Below are positions 1 through 8,775 of a DNA stretch of 64,000 nt, piece after piece. How positions within the stretch are numbered: position 1 is the first letter of the stretch; every line of letters begins with the position of its first letter. The notes beneath the pieces were generated by a model, which was not told where the DNA came from, did not search any database, and saw nothing but the letters and a program-made list of their open reading frames with translations. Source of the DNA: CBDAQA01 sp965198865 (lineage in GTDB: Bacteria > Planctomycetota > Phycisphaerae > Tepidisphaerales > Tepidisphaeraceae). A program made the translations under genes and the position numbers. The DNA lies in the NCBI GenBank assembly GCA_965198865.1, contig CBDAQA010000018.1, positions 310,001-374,000 of the forward strand, read 5' to 3'.

Positions 1-1
1 C

Positions 2-412
2 GTGAAGATGACCCGCGGGATCGTCACCGCCTGGGACGAGAAGGGAGGATTCGACAACTGCGACGTCACCGTCGACGCGACCATCAACCCCGGCAACAGC
101 GGCGGGCCGATCGTCGACCACAACGGCAACCTGCTGGCCGTCGCCACGGCCAAGACCGGGTCGGGCGACATCGGCGGCAACCAGTTCGTCGGCAGTTACG
201 GCCTGGGCCAGAGCACCGGCCACATCCGGCGGTTCCTGGCCCACCAGGCGGCCAAACTCGGCGACCTGAAGGTGAAGTCCGGCACGGCCGACAAGCAGCT
301 GACCAACGAGGAGCTGGCGACGAAGTTGACGCCGGTGACCGTCTGCATCTTCGTCTGCCGCGGGGCACCCCCGGCCGACGGGGCCGTCCCCAAGCCGCCG
401 GCACAGCCGTGA
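2..412 (+). CDS. Trypsin-like serine protease, C-terminal part (cut by window edge)
   Basis: This is the 3' end of a gene that begins before the window. The visible 136 residues contain INPGNSGGPIVDHNG, the nucleophile-serine motif of trypsin-fold (S1/Deg-type) proteases. It is followed by the strands that normally close the second barrel and an alanine/proline-rich tail. No PDZ domain is visible after the protease fold, so this is not a standard DegP/HtrA layout. The catalytic His and Asp would lie upstream. Probably an exported protease or protease-like sensor. Sure of the fold, unsure of activity and substrate. Confidence 0.75.
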   Translation: MKMTRGIVTAWDEKGGFDNCDVTVDATINPGNSGGPIVDHNGNLLAVATAKTGSGDIGGNQFVGSYGLGQSTGHIRRFLAHQAAKLGDLKVKSGTADKQLTNEELATKLTPVTVCIFVCRGAPPADGAVPKPPAQP

Positions 413-456
413 CCTCGGCCCAGGGTTTGCTCGCACGAACCACAACAGGAGGTTCG

Positions 457-624
457 ATGAAGGTGTCGAAGTTCAGTTGGTCCCGTCTGGTAGGCCTGCG
501 TCTGGTCCGCTGCGTGATCGTGGGTATGTTCGTGGCGGCCATGGCTGGCAGCAGCATGGGGTGCAAGACCGTTGTGGAGGAGCACGGCCACGACCACCAC
601 GACGATCACCGCGACCACTGGTGA
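457..624 (+). CDS. Small histidine-rich putative lipoprotein
   Basis: A 55-residue protein. The start at 457 is fixed by a perfect AGGAGG at 447-452, four bases upstream; a longer frame back to 409 has no such site. It has a basic n-region, a hydrophobic core (VIVGMFVAAMAGSSMGC) and a cysteine at residue 36 that could be lipidated, although SMGC is a weak lipobox. The mature part is only about 20 residues and is dominated by His and Asp (HGHDHHDDHRDH), which suggests metal binding. It lies 44 bases after the protease and is followed by a strong hairpin. Function unknown; metal chelation is inference from composition. Confidence 0.7.
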   Translation: MKVSKFSWSRLVGLRLVRCVIVGMFVAAMAGSSMGCKTVVEEHGHDHHDDHRDHW

Positions 625-655
625 TCGTCCGACGGTTATCTAACGCTAACGCCGC

Positions 656-690
656 AAGGGGGCTCGCATGATCGCGAGCCCCTTGTTCGT
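656..690 (+). terminator. Hairpin terminator after the His-rich lipoprotein
   Basis: GGGGCTCGC (659-667) pairs with GCGAGCCCC (674-682) around a six-base loop. The stem extends by AA/TT pairs past one bulged G, and a T-rich tail (TTGTTCGTT) follows. It lies 32 bases after the stop codon of the small lipoprotein. Confidence 0.75.
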
Positions 691-744
691 TGCATCAGCC
701 GGCGCAGTGAAACGGCGACGTGCGTCGCGTAGCATTCAGGCCGA

Positions 745-2457
745 ATGGATGCCACTGCCGAGCGGCCCGCCGCTCCATACGCCACAGGGGGCCGGCCGCG
801 CGTGCTGACCCCCGGTCGGTGCCGACTCATTTTCGCCTCCGTCGTCCTGCTGAACCTGTGGACCAGTTGGCGATTTCTCACCCACGATTGCCCGATCGAC
901 CTGGCCGGTGACGAGGCCCAGTACTGGACCTGGTCCCGACACCTCGCGGCCGGGTACTACAGCAAGGGACCGCTGGTCGCGTACCTCATCCGGGCGAGTT
1001 GCGCGGTCCTCGGCAATACGATGCCCGCCGTCCGCGCCCCGGCCGCGCTGCTGGCGGCGGGCACCTCCTGCTGCACCTACTGGCTCACCCGCAAGCTGTT
1101 CGGCAGCGACCGGCTGGCGCTGGCCGCGTTCCTGCTCGGCGCGATCGTGCCGATGTTCGCCGCGGGCGGGACGCTGATGACGATCGACCCGCCGCTGTTC
1201 TTCTGCTGGGCGGCCGCCACCTGTTTCGCGGCGAAGGCGATCTTCGACGGCAGCCGCTGGGCCTGGCCGGCCGCCGGGATGATGGCCGGCGTCGGGGTCT
1301 TGGCGAAGTACGCCATGCTCCTCTGGCCGCCGCTGGTGTTGCTCTACCTTGCCATCGACCCGACGGCTCGCCGGTGGCTTCGCTCGCCCTGGCCCTGGCT
1401 CATGTCGCTGCTGGCCGTGCTGTTCCTGACGCCGCCGTTGGTGTGGAACGCCCAGCATGATTGGGTGACGTTTCACCACGTCGCCACGCAGATCGGCGGC
1501 GAGCAGCCGACCGTCGGCCACGGCAGCTCGCTCCCGATCCGGGCACTGGGCGGGATCGGCCACGTCGTGCTGAACGTGCTCTCCACGGCGGGCATCCAAC
1601 TGGCGGCGATCAATCCTGCCGTCTCGGTCTTCGTCGTGGGCGGCGTGGTGTACACGCTCGCCCGCCACTCCGCCGGCGACCCACAGCGACCGGCGCTCCG
1701 CTACCTGCTGGTGATCGGCGGCGGGTTCTGGAGCGTCTGCCTGCTCGACGCCCTCCTGGCCAAGGTCGAGCCGAACTGGCCCGCCCCGTCCTACTTCACG
1801 CTGCTCATCCTCGCGGCCCACTTCATCTCCACCCGCTGGCGCGGCGACTGGCGACCGTGGCGCGGCTGGTTCTACGGCGCCATCGCCTTCGGCCTGATCG
1901 CCAGCGTGATGATTCACGACGTCACTTTCATCTACCCCGCAGCCGGTTGGTTTGACCGACACTTTCCTCGCAGCCCCGCCAAGGATGGCACGCCGCGCGT
2001 TTGGGTCGCGCCGAGGAGTTTTGACCTCGCCACGAAGTTCCGCGGCATCCGGGATCCCTTCGCCACCACCGTCCACGCCGAGCTGGGCCGCCTGCGTCCC
2101 GGCGCGTTCGTCCTGTGCGAGGATTACATGGACGCGTCGCAGCTCAGCTTCTACCTGCCGGGCCAGCCAGACACCTACTTCGCCGGCTCGTACTGGACCG
2201 ACCCAGCGGTCCGTCGGCGCTGGACGCAGTACGACATCTGGCCCGACCGCCAGCTCGACCGCCCAGACCTGGTCGGCCACGACGCGATCTATGTCGGCTG
2301 GCCGAACTACGCACCGCTGCGGGAATCGTTCGCTAAGGTGACGCGCCTGCCCGACGTCACCGTGACGATCGACGGCCTCCTCGTCCGCACGTGGACCGTC
2401 TGGCGGTGCGAGGGGTTCAAGGGAATGAAGCGACCCGCGGGCCCCGGACCACGGTGA
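745..2457 (+). CDS. GT39/PMT-family membrane glycosyltransferase
   Basis: A 570-residue polytopic membrane protein. After a first membrane segment it carries GDEAQYWTWSRHLAAGYYSK, the acidic signature loop of PMT_2/ArnT-like glycosyltransferases, then many hydrophobic segments (about residues 90-400) and a soluble C-terminal domain. The family transfers sugars from polyprenyl-phosphate donors on the outer face of the cytoplasmic membrane. Its stop overlaps the start of a PAP2-type phosphatase (TGATG). That pairing fits recycling of a polyprenyl-phosphate carrier or lipid modification, which is inference. Acceptor and sugar cannot be told from sequence. Confidence 0.88.
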   Translation: MDATAERPAAPYATGGRPRVLTPGRCRLIFASVVLLNLWTSWRFLTHDCPIDLAGDEAQYWTWSRHLAAGYYSKGPLVAYLIRASCAVLGNTMPAVRAPAALLAAGTSCCTYWLTRKLFGSDRLALAAFLLGAIVPMFAAGGTLMTIDPPLFFCWAAATCFAAKAIFDGSRWAWPAAGMMAGVGVLAKYAMLLWPPLVLLYLAIDPTARRWLRSPWPWLMSLLAVLFLTPPLVWNAQHDWVTFHHVATQIGGEQPTVGHGSSLPIRALGGIGHVVLNVLSTAGIQLAAINPAVSVFVVGGVVYTLARHSAGDPQRPALRYLLVIGGGFWSVCLLDALLAKVEPNWPAPSYFTLLILAAHFISTRWRGDWRPWRGWFYGAIAFGLIASVMIHDVTFIYPAAGWFDRHFPRSPAKDGTPRVWVAPRSFDLATKFRGIRDPFATTVHAELGRLRPGAFVLCEDYMDASQLSFYLPGQPDTYFAGSYWTDPAVRRRWTQYDIWPDRQLDRPDLVGHDAIYVGWPNYAPLRESFAKVTRLPDVTVTIDGLLVRTWTVWRCEGFKGMKRPAGPGPR

Positions 2458-3179
2458 TGGGCAGACCGCAACAGGTTCAACGCCTCGAAACGCCGGGGTC
2501 TTCGGAGTACCTCAGACCCGGCGTCACCGCGCTCATCGTGGCCTGGTGCATCGCGTTTGCACTGGCGCTGTTCGCCGACGCCCCCGTCGCCACCTGGGTG
2601 AGGGCCAGCGGATTGGGCCGATCGGTGGCGGCGTCGCACTGGAGCTGGTGGGTGAAGCTTCCGGGCGGCTTTCCCTTCACGGTTGTGATTGTCGCGATCC
2701 TCTGGTTTGCCCGCCGAATCCATTGGCGACAGGTCGTCTTTGTCGTCGCCGTCGCCGCCTTCGCGGGCCTGAACGTCATCCCCAAGTGGATCGCCGGCCG
2801 CACCCGGCCGTTCAAGCTGCCGATCCCGGTCGCCGATCAACCGCGGCCGCTCGAATTGCACCCGTTCCACGGCGGCCTGTACGGCCTGTTCCACGAGGTG
2901 AACCTGTCGTTCCCCTCCGGTCACGAATGCACCGCCTTCGCCCTGGCGGCCGCCTTGTGGATCGTCTGGCGACCGGCCGCCTGGCCACTGCTCGCGCTGG
3001 CGGCGCTGGTCGGGGTCGAACGGGTGGTGGAGAATGCCCACTACGCCAGCGACGTGATCGGTGCCGTCGGCTTCGCGGGGCTCGGTGCGCTCGCGGCCCG
3101 CGCGGTGATGTCGCCCTGGATGGACCGCCCCGAGCCACCCGGTTTTCCGGTGGTGCCCCGGGTCGCCGCCGAACTTTGA
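2457..3179 (+). CDS. PAP2-superfamily membrane phosphatase
   Basis: 240 residues starting at an ATG that overlaps the preceding stop codon, so it is probably translationally coupled to the glycosyltransferase. The three PAP2 motifs are in order: KWIAGRTRPF, then SFPSGHECT, then RVVENAHYASDVIGA with the nucleophile-type histidine and aspartate. About five or six membrane segments surround them. Family members dephosphorylate undecaprenyl pyrophosphate, phosphatidic acid or lipid A. The coupling to a GT39 enzyme makes a polyprenyl or lipid-linked substrate likely, but the exact one is unknown. A longer frame starts at 2391 inside the upstream gene and is less likely. Confidence 0.88.
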   Translation: MGRPQQVQRLETPGSSEYLRPGVTALIVAWCIAFALALFADAPVATWVRASGLGRSVAASHWSWWVKLPGGFPFTVVIVAILWFARRIHWRQVVFVVAVAAFAGLNVIPKWIAGRTRPFKLPIPVADQPRPLELHPFHGGLYGLFHEVNLSFPSGHECTAFALAAALWIVWRPAAWPLLALAALVGVERVVENAHYASDVIGAVGFAGLGALAARAVMSPWMDRPEPPGFPVVPRVAAEL

Positions 3180-3270
3180 CTTGGGCCGGGGGGGTCCGTA
3201 GGTTACGCCCCTCCCGCCCGTTGGCGGCGGGACGGACGCGCGCCGGGCACCCCTCGGGGAGACGATGACG

Positions 3271-4587
3271 ATGACTTGGAAGCGGTTGCTGCTGGCCGCC
3301 GCGGCGGGGTCGGCCCTGTCCACGATGCTCGCCCCCGCCAAGGCCGACACGGTCACGGCCGTCGTCAGCCAGGACCAGGCCAACCGCCTGTCCCTGTTCC
3401 ACGACTACGGCCTGAACGCGGTCGGCAACGACAACTACGTCGGCGTGCCGGTCAACGTCGCCAACCCCAACGACCTCGGCGGCCAGGTCCCCGGTGCGCC
3501 CGGCACGGGGCTGATCAGCGGTTACCTGCCGTCGTCCGCCGTGTCGACCGACACCACCTCCAACGGCCGGCCGTTCGACTTCACGCTGACCCCCTTGGTC
3601 GGCTACGACGCCAACCCCGAGGCCCACCGCGTCCCCCGCGGCGGCGCGTTCGCCGGCGGGGAGTTCGGCGCGGCCTACCACGTCGCCGACGGCGCCGACG
3701 ACCCCATCGTCGGCCAACCGCTCCGGGCCACCTTCGCCTACAGCGCGCTGGGCGCGTTCTACGAGGGGCAGGTCCAGAACGCCGACACGCTGCAGCAGAA
3801 CCTGTCGGCCTCGGTCCGGCAGACGCTGTTCGGCGGCACGATCGTGATGTCGTCCACGCTGGTCGACTCCTTCACGATGGAGCACGGGTCGGCGTTCCTC
3901 GACACGTTCGACGCCGGCGCGACCGGCGAGTTCTTCTTCCTGCCGCAGGCGTCGATCGAGACCGGCTACGACTTCACGCACTTCCAGTACTTCTTCACCG
4001 CGACCAACGAGAACCAGAAGCCGACCGCCGACCGCAACACGTTCATCGCCAAGGCGCACCTGTACACGCTGCCCCAGCGGCTGGGCGCGACGATCGAGGA
4101 GGCGCCCGACCTGCTGACCGAGATCCTCCGGGCCGCCATCCGCCGGGTGACGGTCAACTACGCCCACGTCTGGAACCAGCCGACGGAGCACACCGGCAAC
4201 GACTACGAGTACCAGGCCAACCGGATCGGCCTCGGGCTGGAGGGGCTGACCGTGCCATCGACGGTTGGCAACCGGTCGCTGGGCACGTTCGGGCAGAGCC
4301 TGTCGTTCGACGTGGACTACGACCACGAGTTCCAGAACTTCGACAACAGCAACTCGGTCCACGAGCAGATCGTGGGCGGCCACCTCACGCCCCGCGGCGG
4401 GCCGCACCGCAAGGACGGCATCGACATCTTCACCCTCCGCGGCAACGCCCGCCTGTTCGACCTCCCGCGCGACGCCGGCACCCTCGCCACGTACCTCCAG
4501 TGGGACCTGATCCACGACGGGTCGAACATCATCCCCCGCCGGTACAACTCCTACATCATCAGCGGCGGGCTGACGTACCGGTACTGA
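3271..4587 (+). CDS. Putative outer-membrane beta-barrel protein
   Basis: 438 residues. GGGGAGA at 3256-3262 is eight bases from the ATG at 3271, so I prefer that to the ATG at 3265. The N-terminus is a signal peptide (WKRLLLAAAAGSALSTMLAPAKAD). The remainder is rich in alternating polar and aromatic residues and has no long hydrophobic segment. It ends in an aromatic residue (SGGLTYRY), as outer-membrane barrels usually do for recognition by the Bam machinery. I do not recognise a specific family or substrate; a porin-like or structural barrel is inference from the pattern. Confidence 0.65.
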   Translation: MTWKRLLLAAAAGSALSTMLAPAKADTVTAVVSQDQANRLSLFHDYGLNAVGNDNYVGVPVNVANPNDLGGQVPGAPGTGLISGYLPSSAVSTDTTSNGRPFDFTLTPLVGYDANPEAHRVPRGGAFAGGEFGAAYHVADGADDPIVGQPLRATFAYSALGAFYEGQVQNADTLQQNLSASVRQTLFGGTIVMSSTLVDSFTMEHGSAFLDTFDAGATGEFFFLPQASIETGYDFTHFQYFFTATNENQKPTADRNTFIAKAHLYTLPQRLGATIEEAPDLLTEILRAAIRRVTVNYAHVWNQPTEHTGNDYEYQANRIGLGLEGLTVPSTVGNRSLGTFGQSLSFDVDYDHEFQNFDNSNSVHEQIVGGHLTPRGGPHRKDGIDIFTLRGNARLFDLPRDAGTLATYLQWDLIHDGSNIIPRRYNSYIISGGLTYRY

Positions 4588-4607
4588 AGGCCACCGTGGA
4601 AGGGCGA

Positions 4608-5336
4608 ATGCAGACGCCTCCCCTCCTGACCCCGCGCCCCCTGACGCCCCTGGCGGCCCGGCGGGCGTGGACCGAGCCGACGGTCCGGCTGTGGTGGCTG
4701 ATGGCGCTGGCCGTCCTGCTGATGATCCTCTGCTACGCCGCCGACCGACTGTGGGCCCGGCACGTCGAGAACCGGCTGATCGCGACCGGCCTGCCGGTGC
4801 AGGCCCGCGTGATCAGCACCGGCCTTCACGCCACGCCCGGCCAGACCGCCGACGTCGGCGACCCCGCCGCCGTCGGCATCCAGTGGCACGGGCAGCCCAC
4901 CCGCTTGCAGGGGTCGCTCACCCGACCCAGCTTCATCGGCGCGACGATCCCGATCCACGTCGATCCGAGCGACCCCACCGTGTGGACCGACCAGGCCGAG
5001 GCGACGCCGCTGGCGCATGCGCTGTTCGTGGGACTGTTGCTCCTGCCGATCGTGCCCGTGCTGTTGGGCATCGCCGCCCTCAAGCGGCGGGGCGTCGCCA
5101 GGGCGTGGCAGCTCGGCGTGGCCAGGGCCGCCGTCGTCGTCGCCCGTCATCAGACCCCGATCGCGCCGCTCAGCTACGCCCTGCGTTGCCGCTGGCGCGA
5201 CGGCGAGCGTCGGCTGTTCACGGTCCACGTCCCGCGCGCCGGCCGCTCGCTTGCCAAGGGCGACGAGCTGTGGGTCATCGTGCCTCAGGGTCGTGGTCGG
5301 CCCGTGGCGGCCATGTGGTTCGAGTCACCCGTTTAG
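4608..5336 (+). CDS. DUF3592-like two-segment membrane protein
   Basis: 242 residues, starting at the ATG 20 bases after the barrel gene. There is a membrane segment at about 28-48 (LWWLMALAVLLMILCYAA). A domain with the 'GLPVQARVIST...' pattern of DUF3592 follows, then a second membrane segment near 145-165 and a second small beta domain. The role of DUF3592 proteins is unknown. The stop codon TAG is supplied by the first bases of a long inverted repeat (5331-5400), which suggests the element defined or altered the C-terminus. Confidence 0.6.
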   Translation: MQTPPLLTPRPLTPLAARRAWTEPTVRLWWLMALAVLLMILCYAADRLWARHVENRLIATGLPVQARVISTGLHATPGQTADVGDPAAVGIQWHGQPTRLQGSLTRPSFIGATIPIHVDPSDPTVWTDQAEATPLAHALFVGLLLLPIVPVLLGIAALKRRGVARAWQLGVARAAVVVARHQTPIAPLSYALRCRWRDGERRLFTVHVPRAGRSLAKGDELWVIVPQGRGRPVAAMWFESPV

Positions 5337-5400
5337 CGGTCGCCCCGGAGGGGCACTCTGCCACGCGTTGAAGAGTGCCCCTTCGGGGCGACCGCTAAAC
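5331..5400. repeat. Inverted-repeat element, family A (GTTTAGCGGTCGCCCC type)
   Basis: Arms 5331-5359 and 5372-5400 (29 bp, one mismatch) flank a 12-base loop. The outer ends read GTTTAG...CTAAAC. It overlaps the stop codon of the upstream gene and sits 20 bases before rodA. Related elements are at 13025-13111, 14938-15003, 43973-44038 and 57691-57765, with a degenerate copy at 53196-53238. It could act as a terminator-like hairpin, but no T-tract follows. Confidence 0.9.
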
Positions 5401-5420
5401 GGCGACGGAACGTTCATCCG

Positions 5421-6635
5421 ATGCGTCGTTTCTGGACCCAACTCGCGATCGCCACCAACTGGCCCGTCCTGGCGGCGGTGCTGGTGCTGTCGTCGCTGGG
5501 GTCGGTCAGCATCTGGGCCTACAGCCGGCTGACGCTGGACGGGCTCCACCGCGGCGAGGGGACCAAGCAGCTGGTCTACCTGGGCGTGGCGTTCGCCAGC
5601 ATGGTGGGGTTCCAGGCGGTCGACTACCGCATCATCGGGCGGTTCGTCTGGCCGTTCTACGTCGCCAGTTTGGGGCTCGTCCTCTACACGCTGTTGGGCG
5701 GCGTGGCGGAGACGCACGGCCACCCGCTGCCGTTCGTCCACGGCACCAAGGGCGTCTACTGCTGGATCAACCTCGGGCCGATCAGCCTGGAGCCGTCGGA
5801 GCTGGCCAAGGTGGCGTTCGTGCTGGTGCTGGCGCGGTACCTGCGCTACCGCAGCAACTACCGCACGCTGGGGGGGCTGCTGCCGCCGTTCGGGCTGGCG
5901 CTGCTGCCGGCGGTGCTGATCCTCAAGCAGCCCGACCTGGGCGTGGCGGCGCTGTTCGTGCCGACGCTGCTGGCCATGCTGTTCGTCGCCGGGGCCAAGG
6001 TGAAGCACATGGCGTCGATCATCGGGCTGGGGGTGGCGTTCGTGCCGCTGTTCTGGCTGAGCGGCGAGCCGAACGTGCCGGTGATGTCCCACCTGCCATC
6101 GCTGATGAAGCCGTACCAGCGGGCGCGGGTGCGGTCGATGCTGCTCCTGGACTCGCCAGCGTCGCGCGACGCCAACTTCCAACAGCACCAGGCGCTGATC
6201 GCCCTGGGCAGCGGCGGGTGGTTCGGCAAGGGGATCGGTCACATCCCGGTCGGGCAGGGCGTGCCCGAGGCGCAGAACGACATGGTCTTCAGCCTGATCG
6301 GCGAACAACTGGGCCTGCTCGGGGCCGGCATCGTGCTGGGGGCCTACTGCGTGCTGTTCGCCGCGGGCGTCACGATCGCCTCGGCCACGAAGGAGCCGTT
6401 CGGCCGGCTGGTCGCGATCGGCATCGTCGCCATCCTCGCCACGCAGACGGCCATCAACCTGATGGTGTGCTTACGCATGATGCCGGTGACCGGCGTCACG
6501 CTGCCGTTCGTCAGCTACGGCGGGAGCAGCCTGCTCGCCAGCTACATGGCGGCCGGCCTGCTGCTGAACGTCGGCCAGAGCCGGGCGATGGTGCTGGCGC
6601 CGAAGTCGTTCGAGTACGACGAGGCGGCGGACTGA
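5421..6635 (+). CDS. rodA: Rod-shape peptidoglycan glycosyltransferase RodA (SEDS family)
   Basis: 404 residues with about ten membrane segments. SEDS signatures are clear: LGPISLEPSELAKVAFVLVL in the middle and LPFVSYGGSSLLASYMAAGL near the C-terminus. The gap loop KPYQRARVRSML...QQHQALIALGSGG is typical of RodA/FtsW. SEDS proteins polymerise lipid II into glycan strands at the cytoplasmic membrane, RodA for cell elongation. I call RodA rather than FtsW from overall resemblance; no mreC, mreD, pbp2 or divisome genes are adjacent. Peptidoglycan synthesis in planctomycetes is now established. Confidence 0.85.
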   Translation: MRRFWTQLAIATNWPVLAAVLVLSSLGSVSIWAYSRLTLDGLHRGEGTKQLVYLGVAFASMVGFQAVDYRIIGRFVWPFYVASLGLVLYTLLGGVAETHGHPLPFVHGTKGVYCWINLGPISLEPSELAKVAFVLVLARYLRYRSNYRTLGGLLPPFGLALLPAVLILKQPDLGVAALFVPTLLAMLFVAGAKVKHMASIIGLGVAFVPLFWLSGEPNVPVMSHLPSLMKPYQRARVRSMLLLDSPASRDANFQQHQALIALGSGGWFGKGIGHIPVGQGVPEAQNDMVFSLIGEQLGLLGAGIVLGAYCVLFAAGVTIASATKEPFGRLVAIGIVAILATQTAINLMVCLRMMPVTGVTLPFVSYGGSSLLASYMAAGLLLNVGQSRAMVLAPKSFEYDEAAD

Positions 6636-6722
6636 TGCGGACCCAGTCGCATCCGCCATTGTGCAGGGAGAGCCCGGGTCGCATATCTGGGACTTCTTCT
6701 TGAATCGCCGCATCCCCGTGGC

Positions 6723-6884
6723 CTACTTGACCGCCGTCCGGGTGGCCGGCGCGGTCGTCTTCTGGTTCGCTGCGCCCTCGTGGTGGATGAACCACTCGGG
6801 GGCGCCACCGACCAGCCCGATGCACACGGCGGCCAGCAGCGTTGCCCTCGCCAAGGTGTTCCGCTCGTCCGTCCCGTCTCGCAT
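6723..6884 (-). CDS. Possible small exported protein (53 aa)
   Basis: The 323-base gap between rodA and the next gene holds one plausible short reading frame on the minus strand, ATG (6884) to TAG (6723). It encodes a basic/polar start, a hydrophobic core (LARATLLAAVCIGLVGGAPE) resembling a signal peptide or membrane segment, and a short hydrophilic tail. No strong ribosome binding site is visible. No family recognised. The rest of the gap shows nothing I can support. Confidence 0.3.
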   Translation of the reverse strand: MRDGTDERNTLARATLLAAVCIGLVGGAPEWFIHHEGAANQKTTAPATRTAVK

Positions 6885-6958
6885 GAGCCACCGCCCGTCC
6901 CTGAACCGTCCAGACCATTGCGAAGATCGAAGATGTGTCGCCGTCGACCCGACGGTTG

Positions 6959-8467
6959 CTACTTGAACCCCAGGTGGATCCCCGGCCGGACGATCGGGAG
7001 GTTGGGCACGGGGTCGGGCCTCTGCTGGGCAGCCACGGGGATCTTCGGCGGGGTGCCCAGCTCGATGGCGAACGTGTGGAACACCGTCTGGCCCGACGCG
7101 TCCGTCAGCTGCGCGATCACGCTGGCCGACTCCTGCGGGTAGTCGCTGGGCACGTTCCAGCGGATCTGCCCCGCCTTGCTGATGACCATCCCCTTCGGCG
7201 ACGACTGCAGCGTGGCAACGACGCCCCCCTTGCTCGACTCGGCGTGCAGGGCGTAGTTGTACGCCGTCCCCCGGATCGCGAACGCCGGCGGGGCCGAGTC
7301 GACGAACAGGAAGTCCTTCCCGCCCGCTGCCAGCGCTGCCGCCAGGTCGAACTGCCGCAGGATCAACCGGTCGTTCCCCTCCCCCACGGTCACCAGGGCA
7401 CGCGCCCGGGGGATCAGGTGCACCCGGTCGGGCAGCGACAGCTTCGACTCGGCGGCGATCTCGGGCAGGTCGTGCAGGACCACCAGCGGCCGCGGGTCGC
7501 CATTGTTGAACACCGCCAGGCCGGGACCGCTGGACACCTCGTCCTTGTCGGCTGCGTCCTCCTTGGATTTCTTCCCCTTCCCCTTGCCCTTCTTGCCGCC
7601 ACCCTTGGCCTTGTCGCCCGAGATCCAGGAACAGCTGAACGCGGGATCGTCGGCCGGGAAGGCGTGTCCCACGATGCCGCTCACCTTGCTGGTGAGGTCG
7701 GCCCGGTACACCTCGTCGTGACCGACGAACACCAGCGCCCCGTTGCCCGACAGCAGCGCCGTCGACCCCGACGGCAGGTACAGCCCATCCTGCATCCCCG
7801 CGACCCGGCCGCCGATCAGGTCGCTGACCTCAATGCCGGCCCAGCTGCCCCCGCACACGACGGCCGTCGACCCGTCGAACGACACGTGAACGTGCGCCGG
7901 CTGGACGTTGTCGTAGTGCTTGGTCGGGTACCGAACCGCCTGGAGCGTGTTGGGGTTCAGCAGCAGGAACTGCCCGCCATTGCCCTTGTCGCGCTCCTTG
8001 TCATTGCCCAGCAGGATCAGCGGCGCGACGGCATCCGCCCCCATTGCCATCGACCCGACGCCGCACGGCGGGGCGGCGTAGTTCTTGTCCAGCGTCTGCT
8101 TCGCCAGGTCGTACTGCTGGATCTGCTTGAGGTCGCGCAGGCCCACGTACAACTTCTTCGCGCCCGCCGCCACGGCGAAGTCGTCGGACGGCAGCGAGAT
8201 CAGCTTGGTCACCTTCGCCTGGCTGACGTCGAACACGCCGACCACGCGGATCTTCGGCATCTTCAGGATCAGGAACCGACCGCCCCCGCCGATGACGGTG
8301 CCCGTCACCGGGGCCGGCAGCTTCACCTCGGTCTTGCCCGGCGCGAGCACCGGCGGGGGGAACTGGTCGGCCTGGAGGCGTTGCCCCTCGTCGGCGGCGG
8401 CGGCGGCCGAGCCAACGCCGAAGGCCAACAGAACGACCAGGGCGATCACGCGGGACGGCGACGACAT
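6959..8467 (-). CDS. Exported propeller-like protein with a C-terminal Ig-like domain
   Basis: 502 residues from the ATG at 8467, preceded by GAGAGG. The signal peptide is SRVIALVVLLAFGVGSAAAAAD. The body has repeated short beta patterns (VVGVFDVSQAKVTKLISLPS, KLYVGLRDLKQIQQYDL) that suggest a beta-propeller of the YVTN/WD40-like kind. A lysine/glycine-rich disordered insert (GGGKKGKGKGKKSK) lies near residue 300. The last ~110 residues (PPAFAIRGTAYNYALHA..., PKGMVISKAGQIRWNVPSDY) match the putative Ig (He_PIG) pattern. Probably periplasmic or surface; function unknown. Confidence 0.65.
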   Translation of the reverse strand: MSSPSRVIALVVLLAFGVGSAAAAADEGQRLQADQFPPPVLAPGKTEVKLPAPVTGTVIGGGGRFLILKMPKIRVVGVFDVSQAKVTKLISLPSDDFAVAAGAKKLYVGLRDLKQIQQYDLAKQTLDKNYAAPPCGVGSMAMGADAVAPLILLGNDKERDKGNGGQFLLLNPNTLQAVRYPTKHYDNVQPAHVHVSFDGSTAVVCGGSWAGIEVSDLIGGRVAGMQDGLYLPSGSTALLSGNGALVFVGHDEVYRADLTSKVSGIVGHAFPADDPAFSCSWISGDKAKGGGKKGKGKGKKSKEDAADKDEVSSGPGLAVFNNGDPRPLVVLHDLPEIAAESKLSLPDRVHLIPRARALVTVGEGNDRLILRQFDLAAALAAGGKDFLFVDSAPPAFAIRGTAYNYALHAESSKGGVVATLQSSPKGMVISKAGQIRWNVPSDYPQESASVIAQLTDASGQTVFHTFAIELGTPPKIPVAAQQRPDPVPNLPIVRPGIHLGFK

Positions 8468-8775
8468 CAGGGACCTCTCAAGCGTCAGAAATGGCGGACG
8501 GACACACCACAATGGTGAATGCGCCCCGCTCGGCAAGCAAAAATTTCGAGTCGGCATCCGTCCACCACGGTCAGCTCGCCACCATCAAGGCGAACTCGCC
8601 GCGTCGGCCACGCCAACATTTTCAGGTCGCTGAGTTCAGCCGAATCGACTTGCCTCAAGTCGGGAACCGGTCGGCTCGCCGCCCGATGCCATGCGCTCGC
8701 GACACGCCTACTGTTCGGTCCAGAATGCTCCCGGCCCGTTTGCCGGTGGGCGAGCCCCGTCGAGGACCCGCACCC
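8468..8775. other. Divergent intergenic region, no recognised gene
   Basis: 308 bases separate the divergently transcribed propeller gene and the flavin oxidoreductase. It must contain both promoters, but I can assign no -35/-10 pair with confidence. Short AT-rich patches occur near 8538-8550 (AGCAAAAATTTCGAG). An open frame running through it from 8491 lacks a start site and is most likely only an upstream extension of the oxidoreductase frame. Confidence 0.4.

Noticed and set aside
409..456. GTG at 409 as start of the His-rich lipoprotein
   Set aside because: It overlaps the protease stop and would put 16 extra residues before the signal peptide; the AGGAGG before 457 decides the start.
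6661..6966. Plus-strand open frame of about 100 codons after rodA
   Set aside because: No start site, no hydrophobic or domain pattern. The short minus-strand frame at 6723-6884 is a better, though weak, candidate.
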